This document shows, in pieces, positions 52,223 to 62,309 of a DNA stretch of 64,000 nt. This stretch comes from Ignavibacteria bacterium. GTDB taxonomy: Bacteria; Bacteroidota; Ignavibacteria; UBA10030; SZUA-254. The notes beneath the pieces are model-generated. The model searched no databases, had not been told where the DNA came from, and saw only the letters and a list, made by a program, of their open reading frames with translations. The DNA lies in contig JACOSY010000020.1 of assembly GCA_016178595.1 (NCBI GenBank), positions 1 to 64,000 on the forward strand, read 5' to 3'. Numbering within the stretch: the first letter of the stretch is position 1; each line of letters begins with the position of its first letter. Position numbers and translations under genes: made by a program.

Positions 52223-54265
52223 ATGCGTGGCCGTCTTATCATATTCGAAGGTCTTGATGGTGCAGGGAAAACGACACAGATAGAACTCCTGAGCCGTTAC
52301 CTTCAGGACAAGGGGCAGCCCGTCGTCATCACGCGCTGGAATTCATCGCGCCTTATTTCAAAAGCGATTAAGCGCGCGAAGAAAGCGCAACTTCTCACGC
52401 CATATCTTTTCAGTACGCTTCATGCAGCGGACTTCATGTACCGGCTGGAAAATATTATCATCCCGTCGCTCTATGAAGGCAACTTCGTCATAGCTGATCG
52501 CTACGTCTATACGGCGCTGGCACGAGACGTTGCCCGCAACGTGGATCGCTCGTGGGTCGAACATCTGTACGCGCTTGCACCGAAGCCCGATCTAGCCTTT
52601 TATTGCAAGACGTCGATCGAGGAAACACTTGAGCGGATCGTCGAGCGTCGAGACGGCGACTCTCCGAGCTTCTACGAGTCGGGGATGGATGTCATTCAAA
52701 ACAACGATCCGCACGAAGCGTTCCGGGAATTCCAATCGCGCATTGCGAGCGAGTACGATTGGATCTGCAAACATCACGGCCTTATTGAAATCGATACGGG
52801 ACGACAGATTGAAGACATTCATTCTTTCGTTGTACCCATTCTCGACGACTCCATGAAGAAGTGGAGCGATGAAGCCGAATCGTCACCCGTTGCTTCGCCA
52901 TCGTTTGTGAGGCGTACGGAACAATCTCCCGCTCGGCAATCCTTGATGAAATTGTTTGAAGCTAATCTTTCTCCGCATTCCTATCCCGGAAAACTTATCG
53001 TCATCGAAGGGGCTGATAAACACGCAACAGCACGCCAGGCGAATCTTCTCTATAACGATTTATTGGTAAAGGGGTATGACGTTCGTCTCGGTCTTGCCGG
53101 TGACTCGTGGGTCGGCATGGAAGTCGAGCGGAAGGTGCTCAAGAAATCTGTTCTCTCACTTTCGACCAAAGTCCTGCTCGCAGCCAGTGAAGCCGTGCTC
53201 ACCTATGAACAGGTAATCTTGCCGGCGCTTCAATCCGGTGACATTGTCATTCTCGATGGTTATCTGGCAAATCTCGCAACCCGCTACTGCGCAAGCGGAT
53301 TGAGTCCCGAATGGTTCGAGCCGATGACGAAAGTCTTTACCATTCAACCCGATGTAACTATTTTTCTCGATACGACGCTCCATGATCTCATGAAAAAGCG
53401 GAAGGCGCCGGTGCATCTGGAGAAATTCTTGCAAACGGCGCTCTTCGGGCTGTCCGAAGAGGAAAGAGAAGAATCGATTGATTTGACGATGCTCCAGAGA
53501 GTCGTTGATCTCTACCGCGAATGCATGAGTCTTCGCGGATGGCTGAGAGTTCCGTATGTGGGATCACCGAAGGAACTTCATCAGAGAATGTGGAGCGCTC
53601 TGGCAGATACTCTCCACAACGTTCCTCATCACACGGCGAATGAATCGTTGCGCGAAATACTCCACGTACTCTCGCATTTCGATGAATCGTTTCTCCATGA
53701 GCGGAAAGTAGCGGAATTGGCAACTTCGCTCTTCGACCAGACAACGGCACTCCATACGTACGGCGATCGGGAACGATCACTCCTCTATTATGCGTCACTG
53801 CTTCACGACGTCGGGCACGCCCTTTCGGATAAGAAGCATGATGAATTTACGTACGAGGCAATCATGCGGCAAGAGTTCTCGACGATTAGTGGAAGGGAGA
53901 AAGAAGTCATTGCCAACATCGCCTGTTTGCATCGCCTGCCGTACAACAAAATATCGTTTGGGCATCTTGCCCGACTTCAAGCAACGGATCAGATCATTGT
54001 AAAACGTCTCGCATCGCTGCTGCGGATTGCCGATGCCCTTGACGAATCGGGCAGGAGAATTGTTCGCGATGTACGGTGCTACGACGAGCACGGCGTCATC
54101 TTCATCGATCTTCATGCGGTCTCGAAAGCGCTTCCGGAACGTGCAGCAGTCTTGCGGAAGGCCGACATGTTTGAGCAAGTATACCAAAAACCCGTCGTCG
54201 TTGCGAGAAACTGGATCGAGAAGCGGGCGCGCCGTGCAAAGAAAGTATCACAAAGCCACGGGTAG
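52223..54265 (+). CDS. Double thymidylate-kinase-like protein fused to an HD domain
   Basis: About 680 aa. Domain 1 (1-215) is a dTMP-kinase-like P-loop protein: FEGLDGAGKTTQ with Lys16, and ADRYVYTALARD as the DR[YF] segment. Domain 2 (about 250-455) repeats the fold (KLIVIEGADKHATARQANLL, VILDGYLANLATRYCASG), but its P-loop has lost the GxGKT glycines and lysine, so it is probably inactive. Domain 3 (about 490-660) is an HD phosphohydrolase: YYASLLHDVGHALSDKKHDEFTYEAI and LLRIADALDESGRR, close to the HD part of Ppx/GppA. A role in nucleotide or polyphosphate metabolism is inference. ATG 52223 is chosen since the promoter lies just upstream. CotH follows by 9 bp. Confidence 0.85.
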   Translation: MRGRLIIFEGLDGAGKTTQIELLSRYLQDKGQPVVITRWNSSRLISKAIKRAKKAQLLTPYLFSTLHAADFMYRLENIIIPSLYEGNFVIADRYVYTALARDVARNVDRSWVEHLYALAPKPDLAFYCKTSIEETLERIVERRDGDSPSFYESGMDVIQNNDPHEAFREFQSRIASEYDWICKHHGLIEIDTGRQIEDIHSFVVPILDDSMKKWSDEAESSPVASPSFVRRTEQSPARQSLMKLFEANLSPHSYPGKLIVIEGADKHATARQANLLYNDLLVKGYDVRLGLAGDSWVGMEVERKVLKKSVLSLSTKVLLAASEAVLTYEQVILPALQSGDIVILDGYLANLATRYCASGLSPEWFEPMTKVFTIQPDVTIFLDTTLHDLMKKRKAPVHLEKFLQTALFGLSEEEREESIDLTMLQRVVDLYRECMSLRGWLRVPYVGSPKELHQRMWSALADTLHNVPHHTANESLREILHVLSHFDESFLHERKVAELATSLFDQTTALHTYGDRERSLLYYASLLHDVGHALSDKKHDEFTYEAIMRQEFSTISGREKEVIANIACLHRLPYNKISFGHLARLQATDQIIVKRLASLLRIADALDESGRRIVRDVRCYDEHGVIFIDLHAVSKALPERAAVLRKADMFEQVYQKPVVVARNWIEKRARRAKKVSQSHG

Positions 54266-54274
54266 GCCGGTATC

Positions 54275-55894
54275 GTGAAAGAGCTTGTTCTGATCCTCCT
54301 CAGTGTATCCATTTGCGCAGCACAAATTCCTGAGTATAAGGTCACGATAGCGAAAGAAAACCTGCACGCTCTCACGCATCGCGATCCCTTCAGTGATGAG
54401 TACCTTCCGGCAGCCTTCGAGTATGGCGGGACGGTGTGGAAGGATGTGAAAATCCGCTACAAGGGGCGATCGACGAGATACTTCCCTAAGAAATCCTACC
54501 GGATCAAATTTCCAGCGAAACAGCTTTTCCGGAATTCTCGCCATCTTAACCTCCATGCGATGTACCTCGATAAATCTGCAATGCGTGAAAATCTTTCATG
54601 GGATTTGTTTGCCGATATGAACGCGCTTGCCCCGGGTGCATCATATGCGCGCCTCTCCATCAACGGCGAGCAACAAGGATTATTTCTTGCTGTCGACAAG
54701 ATCGATGAATATTTCCTCATCAATCACGGACAAGCAGTTGGCCCGCTCTACGAAGCCGGTGGATTCTTTGCGCTTGCCGACATGGTTGTGCACGATACAG
54801 CCATGCTCAAGCAATACTACCCGAAAGAAATCGGCGACAAGGAGAACTACAATGACCTGCACGAGATGCTGCTGGAAATCAATAACGCTCCCGATTCTTT
54901 GTTCTCAGACGTCGTGGATCGATTGTTCGACATGGAGAGCGTCTATCACTGGCTTGCAGGAAATATTCTGACCATGATGGGGGATTCCTACACCAAAAAC
55001 TACTTTCTCTATCGCGACACCACGCGATCAATCCACCAGTGGACCATGATCCCATGGGATTATGACATGACCTTTGGCCTCACCGGCGATCCTGACGTGG
55101 AATATCCAAAATCGCTTCTGAACGAAGGTTTTAGCTACACGTTCCCCGTACTTTCGGGTCCGGAGAATGTTTTGAAGGATCGGATCTGGAAAACGCCACG
55201 CCTGCGAGAACACCTGAGCCAATACGTCGATACGCTATTGCACACTCTGTTTACCGACGAGCGCATGTCTCATCGGATCGACAGTCTTACGGCAGTCATT
55301 GGGTCGGATGTTAGAGCGGATACCGCAAAGTGGGGAACGTACGAAGATTTCCTTTACCACGTCGATGCCCTGAAGTACTTTGTGACAGCGCGACGACAGT
55401 ACCTGCTCGCGATGTTCGTCAATCCACCGAAGGGGATGTTTGACATGGCAACGCTGAGAGTTTCTGCCACTGACGCGCCCTATCATTTCGTCGGCCTTGA
55501 CGGCAGGCTACTGGCAACAGTATGGTTTTCACATATTACGAAATTGGACAGCATGCAGGTCGAGGCGTATTCAGATTCGTTACCGTCCGGTTTCGATTCA
55601 TTGCATCACGCGCAGTACGTCAAGCGGTGGGTACGTATCACTCCATTTCCACGGGATGCAAAATTTATAGCACGACTGCGGTGGATGTACCACGATGTTT
55701 CTTCAAAAGATCGGGAGGTGCCGCCGGACGTGAAAGACGAAAGGGCGCTTCGATGTTTTCTGCAAAAGCGTAATAAGCGGGTGCAAATTGCAGCGCACGT
55801 CAATCCGGTGGCAAACACGGTAACAATCGACGCGTTCACACAGAAAGAATGCGGCGATTCGACGTACCTTATCCTTGGCCTTCCGTTACGATGA
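54275..55894 (+). CDS. CotH-family kinase-like secreted protein
   Basis: 539 aa from a GTG, 9 bp after the preceding stop. It has a signal peptide (ELVLILLSVSICAAQ) and the CotH fold. KIRYKGRSTRYFPKKSYRIKF is the first conserved block, YLDKSAMRENLSWDLF the second, and TKNYFLYRD...WTMIPWDYDMTFGL the metal-binding DYDxxFG block. CotH proteins are atypical secreted kinases, first known from spore coats. The ~130-residue C-terminal part is beta-rich. Probably made with the upstream kinase-HD fusion. Confidence 0.87.
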   Translation: MKELVLILLSVSICAAQIPEYKVTIAKENLHALTHRDPFSDEYLPAAFEYGGTVWKDVKIRYKGRSTRYFPKKSYRIKFPAKQLFRNSRHLNLHAMYLDKSAMRENLSWDLFADMNALAPGASYARLSINGEQQGLFLAVDKIDEYFLINHGQAVGPLYEAGGFFALADMVVHDTAMLKQYYPKEIGDKENYNDLHEMLLEINNAPDSLFSDVVDRLFDMESVYHWLAGNILTMMGDSYTKNYFLYRDTTRSIHQWTMIPWDYDMTFGLTGDPDVEYPKSLLNEGFSYTFPVLSGPENVLKDRIWKTPRLREHLSQYVDTLLHTLFTDERMSHRIDSLTAVIGSDVRADTAKWGTYEDFLYHVDALKYFVTARRQYLLAMFVNPPKGMFDMATLRVSATDAPYHFVGLDGRLLATVWFSHITKLDSMQVEAYSDSLPSGFDSLHHAQYVKRWVRITPFPRDAKFIARLRWMYHDVSSKDREVPPDVKDERALRCFLQKRNKRVQIAAHVNPVANTVTIDAFTQKECGDSTYLILGLPLR

Positions 55895-56043
55895 TCATTC
55901 GGATTTGTCTTGTTGCCGTTTTTCTCATACCTCCTCTGTGATATTCAATAGAATCAAACTGAGGCACTACCGCCTCATCATCGCGTTTGCAATTGGCTGC
56001 CGAATTCAGTAGCTTTGCACCCCTCAGAAAGATGGTGAATATA

Positions 56044-58098
56044 ATGGAAAGCGATAGTAATACCGGAGGATCCCCCGAAGCAGAGCCTCCGCAGCACTCA
56101 GACGATGTGCCTCTGGGAGAGCGAGTCAAACGCGTTGTCCTTGGCGTACCCCGCGATCTTCACGACCCCAAGATATTTCACCGCATTTCGCTCGTTGCTT
56201 TCTTAGCTTGGGTTGGTCTCGGTGCTGACGGGCTTTCGTCTTCGGCCTATGGGCCGGAGGAAGCTTTTCGTGCTCTCGGTGAACATACCTATCTCGCCAT
56301 CGGCTTGGTACTCGCGACAGCCTTCACGATTTTTGTCATCTCCTACGCATACTCCCGGATCATTGAGCATTTTCCTTATGGAGGCGGTGGGTACGTCGTT
56401 GCAAGTAAGCTGCTCGGTCCCAAGTATGGCGTCGTCTCCGGCTCGGCGCTCTTGGTCGATTACGTGTTCACGATTTCCGTTTCCATTGCCAGCGCAGCCG
56501 ATCAAGTCTTCAGCTTCCTACCACCGGAGGTCGCTCAGTACAAACTTGTCCTTGTCACGCTCGGCATTGCGTTGCTGACGGTTATGAACCTGCGTGGTGT
56601 AAAAGAATCAGTCACGTCGCTCGCTCCCATCTTTCTCGTTTTCGTGATCACGCATGCCGTGCTCATCATTGGGGGCATTGCATTCCACCTCTTTGAAGCA
56701 CCGCGAGTCGTAGCAGAAGTACAGAATGGTTTCAAGACGAACTTCACGGCGTTGGGGCTGATGGGCCTCTTTGCGATCTTCGCTCGTTCATATACGCGTG
56801 GTGCCGGCACCTACACAGGCATCGAGGCGGTCTCGAACGGCATACAAATCATGCGGGAACCGAAGATACAAACCGCGCGGCGAACGATGTTGTACATGGC
56901 AGTCTCACTCGCCGTGACAGCGGGCGGCATTTTGATTTGCTACCTTCTCTACCATGTCGTGCCGGAAGCGGGAAAGACGATGAACGCCTCGCTCTTGGAG
57001 CGCTTCGCCGGCACCTGGCAGCTCGGAAACGTTCCTGCAGGAAAAATTTTTGTGGTGGTTGCACTCGCCTCCGAGGCTGCAATACTTTTTGTTGCCGCCC
57101 AGGCAGGTTTCATCGATGGTCCCCGGGTCATGTCGAACATGGCAATCGATTCCTGGCTTCCGCATCGCTTCAGCTCCTTGTCGGAACGGCTCACCACGCA
57201 AAGCGGCGTTGTGCTCATTTCGACAGCCGCGATTCTTACACTCCTGCTTACCGGCGGCAACACGAGCATGCTCGTCCTGATGTACTCTATCAATGTGTTC
57301 TTGACATTTTCGCTATCCAATATGGGCATGGTACGGTATTGGATTCAACACCGCACAAAGGATCCCGAGTGGTTGCGCCACATTCTCATCCACATTATCG
57401 GTCTTGTGCTCTGCGTTTCGATTCTGCTGATGAACCTCTACGAAAAATTCGGTGAAGGGGGTTGGATCACGATTTTGATTACGGGCGTTCTCGTCGGACT
57501 CTGCATCCTCATCAAGAGACACTACGAGTCGGTGATGTCGCATCTCGCCCGGCTCGATGAGATACTGACGGAAATTCCGACGGGCGCAACTGCCGCCACT
57601 CCTCCGCCAAAACTCGACCCAAAAGCGCCGACCGCCGTGTTGTTGGTCAGTTCCTATGGAGGGATGGGCATCCACACGTTCCTGTCGATCCAGCGGCTCT
57701 TCCCGAGGCACTTTAAAAATTTTATTTTTCTCTCGATAACGGTTGTCGACGCCGGACGTCTGAAGGGAGCGGAAGATTTGGACATTGGTACCGAAGAAAC
57801 GAAGGCGTCGCTGCAACGGTATGTCGATTTCACACGACAACTTGGCTTTGCCGCTGATTACCGGACAGGCATGGGCACCGAAGTGCTCGACGAAGCAGAA
57901 AAGATTGCGCTGCAGATCGCGAAAGAATATCCGCTTCCCGTCTTCTTCACGGGCAAGCTCGTCTTCGAGCGGGAACGCTGGTACCAACGCATCCTGCACA
58001 ACGAAACTGCGAATCAATTTCAGCGGCGAGTGCAGTTCAACGGGCTCAACTCGATGGTATTGCCGATCCGGGTGTTTGCAAAATCAAAGGGCGCTTGA
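56044..58098 (+). CDS. APC-superfamily amino acid/cation permease
   Basis: About 684 aa. A soluble N-terminus is followed by about twelve membrane helices. WVGLGADGLSSSAYGPEEAFRAL and YSRIIEHFPYGGGGYVVASKLLG are the first helices of the APC fold with the unwound GxG region. The ~160-residue C-terminal part (PTAVLLVSSYGGMGIHTFLS...) resembles a cytoplasmic USP/Kup-like regulatory domain. The frame opens earlier at 55987; ATG 56044 (or 56032) is taken as the start. The family includes amino acid transporters and K+ uptake proteins, and the substrate is undecided. Confidence 0.85.
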   Translation: MESDSNTGGSPEAEPPQHSDDVPLGERVKRVVLGVPRDLHDPKIFHRISLVAFLAWVGLGADGLSSSAYGPEEAFRALGEHTYLAIGLVLATAFTIFVISYAYSRIIEHFPYGGGGYVVASKLLGPKYGVVSGSALLVDYVFTISVSIASAADQVFSFLPPEVAQYKLVLVTLGIALLTVMNLRGVKESVTSLAPIFLVFVITHAVLIIGGIAFHLFEAPRVVAEVQNGFKTNFTALGLMGLFAIFARSYTRGAGTYTGIEAVSNGIQIMREPKIQTARRTMLYMAVSLAVTAGGILICYLLYHVVPEAGKTMNASLLERFAGTWQLGNVPAGKIFVVVALASEAAILFVAAQAGFIDGPRVMSNMAIDSWLPHRFSSLSERLTTQSGVVLISTAAILTLLLTGGNTSMLVLMYSINVFLTFSLSNMGMVRYWIQHRTKDPEWLRHILIHIIGLVLCVSILLMNLYEKFGEGGWITILITGVLVGLCILIKRHYESVMSHLARLDEILTEIPTGATAATPPPKLDPKAPTAVLLVSSYGGMGIHTFLSIQRLFPRHFKNFIFLSITVVDAGRLKGAEDLDIGTEETKASLQRYVDFTRQLGFAADYRTGMGTEVLDEAEKIALQIAKEYPLPVFFTGKLVFERERWYQRILHNETANQFQRRVQFNGLNSMVLPIRVFAKSKGA

Positions 58099-58469
58099 AC
58101 TAAAGCCTGATATTGAATCACTGTCATGGTGAGAAAAGCGATGACACGCACAGCGCTATCCGGCTTCGATCGGAAAGATCCTCGGAAACTCCGATGCGTT
58201 TACGTATGCATCCTTATGTTCTTGTTAGGGGTTTTGGTGGACTGGGAACTGAGGGATTATAAATTACTTGCACCACGAGAGCCAGTATGGAAGAGCTTCT
58301 CCTCGACACGATAGGGAGAATGCGCATTTCATGTCGGTTCGCGCGTTCGGCTCCCGGATTTTCATGATACGTCCGGAGATGCTGCTAAAGTAATAGTCGT
58401 TGTGTTTCGACGTCCTTCCCCACTATGGATGCTACCATTGAGCCCCCAACCGGTCACCTTGATAAATTA
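58099..58469. other. Intergenic region without recognised gene
   Basis: A 62-codon frame (58126-58314) with one hydrophobic stretch is open but has no ribosome-binding site or family resemblance. No repeat of the 5S/M type is present. I see nothing that I can support. Confidence 0.5.
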
Positions 58470-58498
58470 TTGACAATTCCCTCTTTTCTTTGTAAGAT
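58470..58498 (+). promoter_or_regulatory. Predicted promoter of the sugar ABC transporter operon
   Basis: TTGACA (58470-58475) and TAAGAT (58493-58498) have a 17-bp spacer. The leader to the ATG at 58725 is about 220 nt. It ends in CTCCCGGAGG...CTCCCGTTGGGAG (58660-58692), which can fold into a hairpin near the ribosome-binding site AAAGGA. Confidence 0.65.
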
Positions 58499-58724
58499 AG
58501 GGCTGCTTTTTATTTTCAACCGTGCACGAACGTAATGGTCCCGTTGCCGAAGTCCTCGTTCTTGCCATCCCGACCTCGTTGTTTGTAGGTGTAAATGTTT
58601 TCGCGTCATTAACGCGCAGAAGTGGAAGACGGAGAAATTCTATTTATAAAATCAAAAGTCTCCCGGAGGTCCCAAAAGGCTCCCGTTGGGAGATGCCTTC
58701 GGCAAAAACTGAAAAAGGAAAAAA

Positions 58725-59648
58725 ATGAATAGGAAAACATTCCTGTTGCTCTTCCTGATCGGCATCGTTGCCTTCTCTTGCGGTAGGAAGGAAGAACAGA
58801 AATCCACCAAGACCATCGGCGTTTCTCTTCTCACGCGCGCGCATGTCTTCTATAAAGATTTGGAGGAAGGATTGCGCACCGAGGCGGCGAAGGACGGCTA
58901 CGAGCTGATTGTTACGGCGGGTGAGTTCGATCTTGGCAAGCAGAGCGCGCAGATCGAAGACTTCATCACGCGGAAAGTCGATGCCATCATCGTCTGCCCG
59001 GTCGATTCGCGCGGCATCGGTCCTGCAATACGAAAGGCGAACGAAGCAAAGATTCCGGTCTTCACCGCGGACATTGCCTCACAGGAAGGCGATGTCGTTT
59101 GCCACGTCGCATCGGATAATGTTGCAGGTGGCAGGCTTGCCGGCGAGTATCTTGCAAAACTTCTCAACGGCAAAGGGAATGTCGCCATCATCGATCAGCC
59201 AACAGTCACGTCGGTGCTTGACCGCGTGCAGGGATTCAAGGAAGCGATTGCAAAGTTTCCGGACATCAAGATCGTGGCTGATGTCAATGGCGAAGGGGTG
59301 CGCGACCGTGCGATGCAGGCCGCGTCCGACGTTCTGCAGGCACATCCCGATCTGCAGGGAATCTTCGGCATCAATGATGACTCCGCCCTTGGATCGCTCG
59401 ATGCAGTACAGCAATTCCACCGGGAAGGCGTCAATATTATCGGCTATGACGCTATTCCACCCGCCGCCGATGCAATCATGAAAGGCACCGCGCTGAAGGC
59501 CGACGTCATCCAGTACCCGAAAAAGATCGGCGAGACAACCGTTGCGAAGATCAAAGAGTATTTCTCCGGCACATCGCTGCCGAAAGTCGTACCGGTGGAA
59601 GTGGGGATTGTGGATAAAGAAGCATTACAGAAAACCGCGGCGAAGTAA
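58725..59648 (+). CDS. Sugar ABC transporter substrate-binding lipoprotein (RbsB-like)
   Basis: 307 aa. A lipobox (IVAFSC, Cys19) marks a periplasmic lipoprotein. The ribose/galactose-binding fold (Peripla_BP_4) is seen in DFITRKVDAIIVCPVDSRGI, HVASDNVAGGRLAGEYLA, GFKEAIAKFP and IFGINDDSALGSLDAVQ. It delivers a monosaccharide to the permease encoded downstream. The alpha-mannosidase gene at the end of the operon hints at mannose or a related sugar. Confidence 0.92.
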   Translation: MNRKTFLLLFLIGIVAFSCGRKEEQKSTKTIGVSLLTRAHVFYKDLEEGLRTEAAKDGYELIVTAGEFDLGKQSAQIEDFITRKVDAIIVCPVDSRGIGPAIRKANEAKIPVFTADIASQEGDVVCHVASDNVAGGRLAGEYLAKLLNGKGNVAIIDQPTVTSVLDRVQGFKEAIAKFPDIKIVADVNGEGVRDRAMQAASDVLQAHPDLQGIFGINDDSALGSLDAVQQFHREGVNIIGYDAIPPAADAIMKGTALKADVIQYPKKIGETTVAKIKEYFSGTSLPKVVPVEVGIVDKEALQKTAAK

Positions 59649-59659
59649 AGGCTAAGTTT

Positions 59660-59809
59660 AAATTCGAAATTCGAATCTCGAAGCACGAAACAAATCCTAA
59701 TACCCAAATTCTAAATCTTCATCCCTCCATGTCGATAGCTCTCGTTCTTGTTTCAGCTGTTTGGATTTTGATTATTCGTGCTTGTTTCGAGTTTCGGATT
59801 TAGGATTTC
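59660..59809. repeat. TTCGAA-type inverted repeat region
   Basis: TCTCGAAGCACGAAACAAATCCTAA is roughly inverted in TTAGGATTTCGTGCTTG, and again in part in TTCGTGCTTGTTTCGAG. It separates the binding-protein and ATPase genes inside the operon. It may lower downstream expression or be a transposed palindrome. Confidence 0.45.
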
Positions 59810-61330
59810 GTGCTTGACACTATGTCACCTCTCCTTCACATGCATTCCATCCGCAAGCAGTACCCCGGTGTGCTTGCGTTGTCGGACGTGAACTTTGAAC
59901 TCCGTTCCGGTGAAGTCCATTGTCTGCTCGGAGAAAACGGCGCCGGCAAATCCACACTTATGAAAATCCTCTCCGGTGCGCTGAAGAAAGATGGCGGTTC
60001 CATCCTTGTCGAAGGGAAAGAAGTCGCGATAACATCGCCGCATGACGCACAAGCGCTCGGCATCGGGATGATCTACCAGGACTTCAAGCTCGTTCCCGAT
60101 CTTACTGTTGCCGAGAACATTCTTCTCGGTCGCGAGCCGCAAAAAGGGAATTCGCCGTTCATCGACTACAAGCGCATGAGAGAGACCGCTCGTGAGACGC
60201 TCTCACTTCTTGGTGAAGAAATTCCGGTGATGGCGCGTGTCCGCAAGTTGTCAGTTGCACAACGACAGCTTGTCGAAATTGCGAAGGCGCTTTCCAATAA
60301 AGCCCGCATCCTCGCGATGGATGAACCATCGGCAGCGCTGACGGAAAAGGAGCTTAAGAATCTGTTTGCGGTCATCCGGCGCCTGAAAACGGAAGGCGTC
60401 GGCATCATCTATGTCTCTCACAGGCTCGAAGAAATCTTTGAGATCGGCGATCGCATCACGATTCTTCGGGATGGAAACGTTGTTCACTCGTGTGCTGTTT
60501 CGGAAGTGGACCGGAGAAGCCTTGTTCGATGGATGGTAGGGCGTGAGCTGGAACATGAATATCCCAAAACAAATCTGCAACGAGGGGAAGAAATACTTCG
60601 AGTCGAGAATCTCTGTGCCGGCATGTTACGCGGGATACATCTCACGCTGTATCGCAGCGAAATTCTCGGGCTTGCCGGACTTGTCGGCGCCGGGCGAAGC
60701 GAACTTGCCCGCGTTCTTTTCGGTGCCGATCCGTTTCAGAGCGGCAAAATCTTTCTGGAAGGAAAAGAAATACAGCCTCGCTCGCCGCGCGAAGCAATCG
60801 ATCTTGGCATCGGACTTCTGACCGAAGATCGCAACCAGTACGGTCTCATTATGCACATGAGTGTACGAGAGAATGTCACCCTCTCGAACCTGCGTGACGT
60901 GATGAATGGATGGGTGCTGAATCGAGTTCAAGAGAATCGTGTTGTGAGGAAGTATGCGGGCGAGCTTCGCATAAAGACTCCGACAGTCGAACAGGACGTC
61001 GAAAACCTGAGTGGTGGAAATCGGCAGAAGGTGGTGCTTGCCCGCTGGCTTTTCACGAGGTCGAAGCTGCTCATCTTTGACGAGCCAACCTCGGGAATCG
61101 ACGTCGGCGTAAAGTATGAAATCTACCAGCTCATCAATCAGCTTGCCAAAGACGGTCTTGGCGTTATTGTCATCTCATCCGATTTGCCCGAACTTCTTGG
61201 CATCAGTGATCGAATCGCCGTGATGCATGAAGGAACGCTGAAGGAAATCTTCTCGCGTGCAGAAGCGACACAGGAGAAAGTGATGACGCTGGCAACCGGA
61301 GGAATTGCGGAGGTCGAAAGTGCAGCGTGA
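59810..61330 (+). CDS. Sugar ABC transporter ATP-binding protein (RbsA/MglA-like)
   Basis: 506 aa with two ABC modules. The first has Walker A GENGAGKST, signature LSVAQRQLVEIAKAL and Walker B ILAMDEPSAAL. The second has a degenerate Walker A (GLVGAGRSEL), signature LSGGNRQKVVLARWL and Walker B LLIFDEPTSGID. This is the usual ribose-class arrangement. GTG 59810 is used with TAGGA just upstream; ATG 59822 is possible. Confidence 0.95.
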   Translation: MLDTMSPLLHMHSIRKQYPGVLALSDVNFELRSGEVHCLLGENGAGKSTLMKILSGALKKDGGSILVEGKEVAITSPHDAQALGIGMIYQDFKLVPDLTVAENILLGREPQKGNSPFIDYKRMRETARETLSLLGEEIPVMARVRKLSVAQRQLVEIAKALSNKARILAMDEPSAALTEKELKNLFAVIRRLKTEGVGIIYVSHRLEEIFEIGDRITILRDGNVVHSCAVSEVDRRSLVRWMVGRELEHEYPKTNLQRGEEILRVENLCAGMLRGIHLTLYRSEILGLAGLVGAGRSELARVLFGADPFQSGKIFLEGKEIQPRSPREAIDLGIGLLTEDRNQYGLIMHMSVRENVTLSNLRDVMNGWVLNRVQENRVVRKYAGELRIKTPTVEQDVENLSGGNRQKVVLARWLFTRSKLLIFDEPTSGIDVGVKYEIYQLINQLAKDGLGVIVISSDLPELLGISDRIAVMHEGTLKEIFSRAEATQEKVMTLATGGIAEVESAA

Positions 61331-62300
61331 GGTTGCAGCGACACGCGATTTTTCGAGGCGCTCGCTGACGCGGCTTCTCCGTGATTACGGGATTGCAATT
61401 GCACTGCTTGTCGAGATTATTCTTTTCGCACAATTCTCGCCATACTTTCTGACGGCGGAGAATCTGGTCAACATTACACTTCAAGTTTCCATCACCGCCA
61501 TCATTGCCGTCGGGATGACGTTCGTGATTCTCACGGCGGGAATCGATCTTTCGGTCGGCGCGCTTGTGGCACTGAGCGGCGTCATCGCAACAAGCTTTCT
61601 CAAATCGGTGGGGTCGTTTCCAGTAGCGCTCATGATTGCAATGCTGGGAGGTCTTGGTGTGGGTGCGCTTGCGGGATTCATTGCCGGAGTGTTCATCACG
61701 CGGTTCAACATTACTCCCTTTATCGTCACACTTGCGATCATGACAATTTCACGGGGGATTGCATTCATGTACACTGACGGGCGTCCGATCTGGGATCTCC
61801 CGCCGGAATTCGCTTTCCTTGGGAGCGGGCGCGTTGCCGGCATACCGATCCCGACACTCGCCATGATGTTCGTGTACGGAATTGCGTACGTCGTGCTGAA
61901 CCAAACGCGCTTCGGTCGGTACGTATATGCCGTTGGTGGAAATAAGGAAGCGGCGAGGCTTTCCGGCATCAACACCAATTCGGTTATCCTGTGGGTCTAC
62001 GTCATCAGCGGAGTTCTTGCTGCGCTCAGCGGCATCCTCTTATCATCGCGCATGAATTCCGGACAACCCAATGCCGGAGTCATGTACGAACTTGATGTGA
62101 TTGCTGCCGTGGTTGTGGGAGGAACGAGTCTCTTCGGCGGGCGCGGCTCAATCATCGGCACGTTCCTCGGCGCAATGCTCATCGGCATTCTTCGTAACGG
62201 ACTCAATCTTGTGAATGTGAATTCATACGTGCAGATGGTTGTGCTCGGTGTCGTCATCCTTCTTGCGGTCATGCTTGATCAATTGAAAAAACGATCCTAA
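61320..62300 (+). CDS. Sugar ABC transporter permease (RbsC-like)
   Basis: About 326 aa with some ten membrane helices. TAGIDLSVGALVALSGVIAT and VVVGGTSLFGGRGSIIGTFLGAMLIGILRNGLNL are the RbsC-family landmarks. GTG 61320 has GCGGAGG six bases upstream and overlaps the ATPase gene by 11 bp. It forms the channel for the sugar delivered by the lipoprotein at 58725. Confidence 0.94.
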   Translation: MQREVAATRDFSRRSLTRLLRDYGIAIALLVEIILFAQFSPYFLTAENLVNITLQVSITAIIAVGMTFVILTAGIDLSVGALVALSGVIATSFLKSVGSFPVALMIAMLGGLGVGALAGFIAGVFITRFNITPFIVTLAIMTISRGIAFMYTDGRPIWDLPPEFAFLGSGRVAGIPIPTLAMMFVYGIAYVVLNQTRFGRYVYAVGGNKEAARLSGINTNSVILWVYVISGVLAALSGILLSSRMNSGQPNAGVMYELDVIAAVVVGGTSLFGGRGSIIGTFLGAMLIGILRNGLNLVNVNSYVQMVVLGVVILLAVMLDQLKKRS

Positions 62301-62309
62301 GGAATCTCT

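Noticed and set aside
58126-58728. Two small plus-strand frames (62 and 68 codons) before the ABC operon
   Set aside because: No ribosome-binding site or recognisable domain; the second overlaps the leader and the start of the binding-protein gene.
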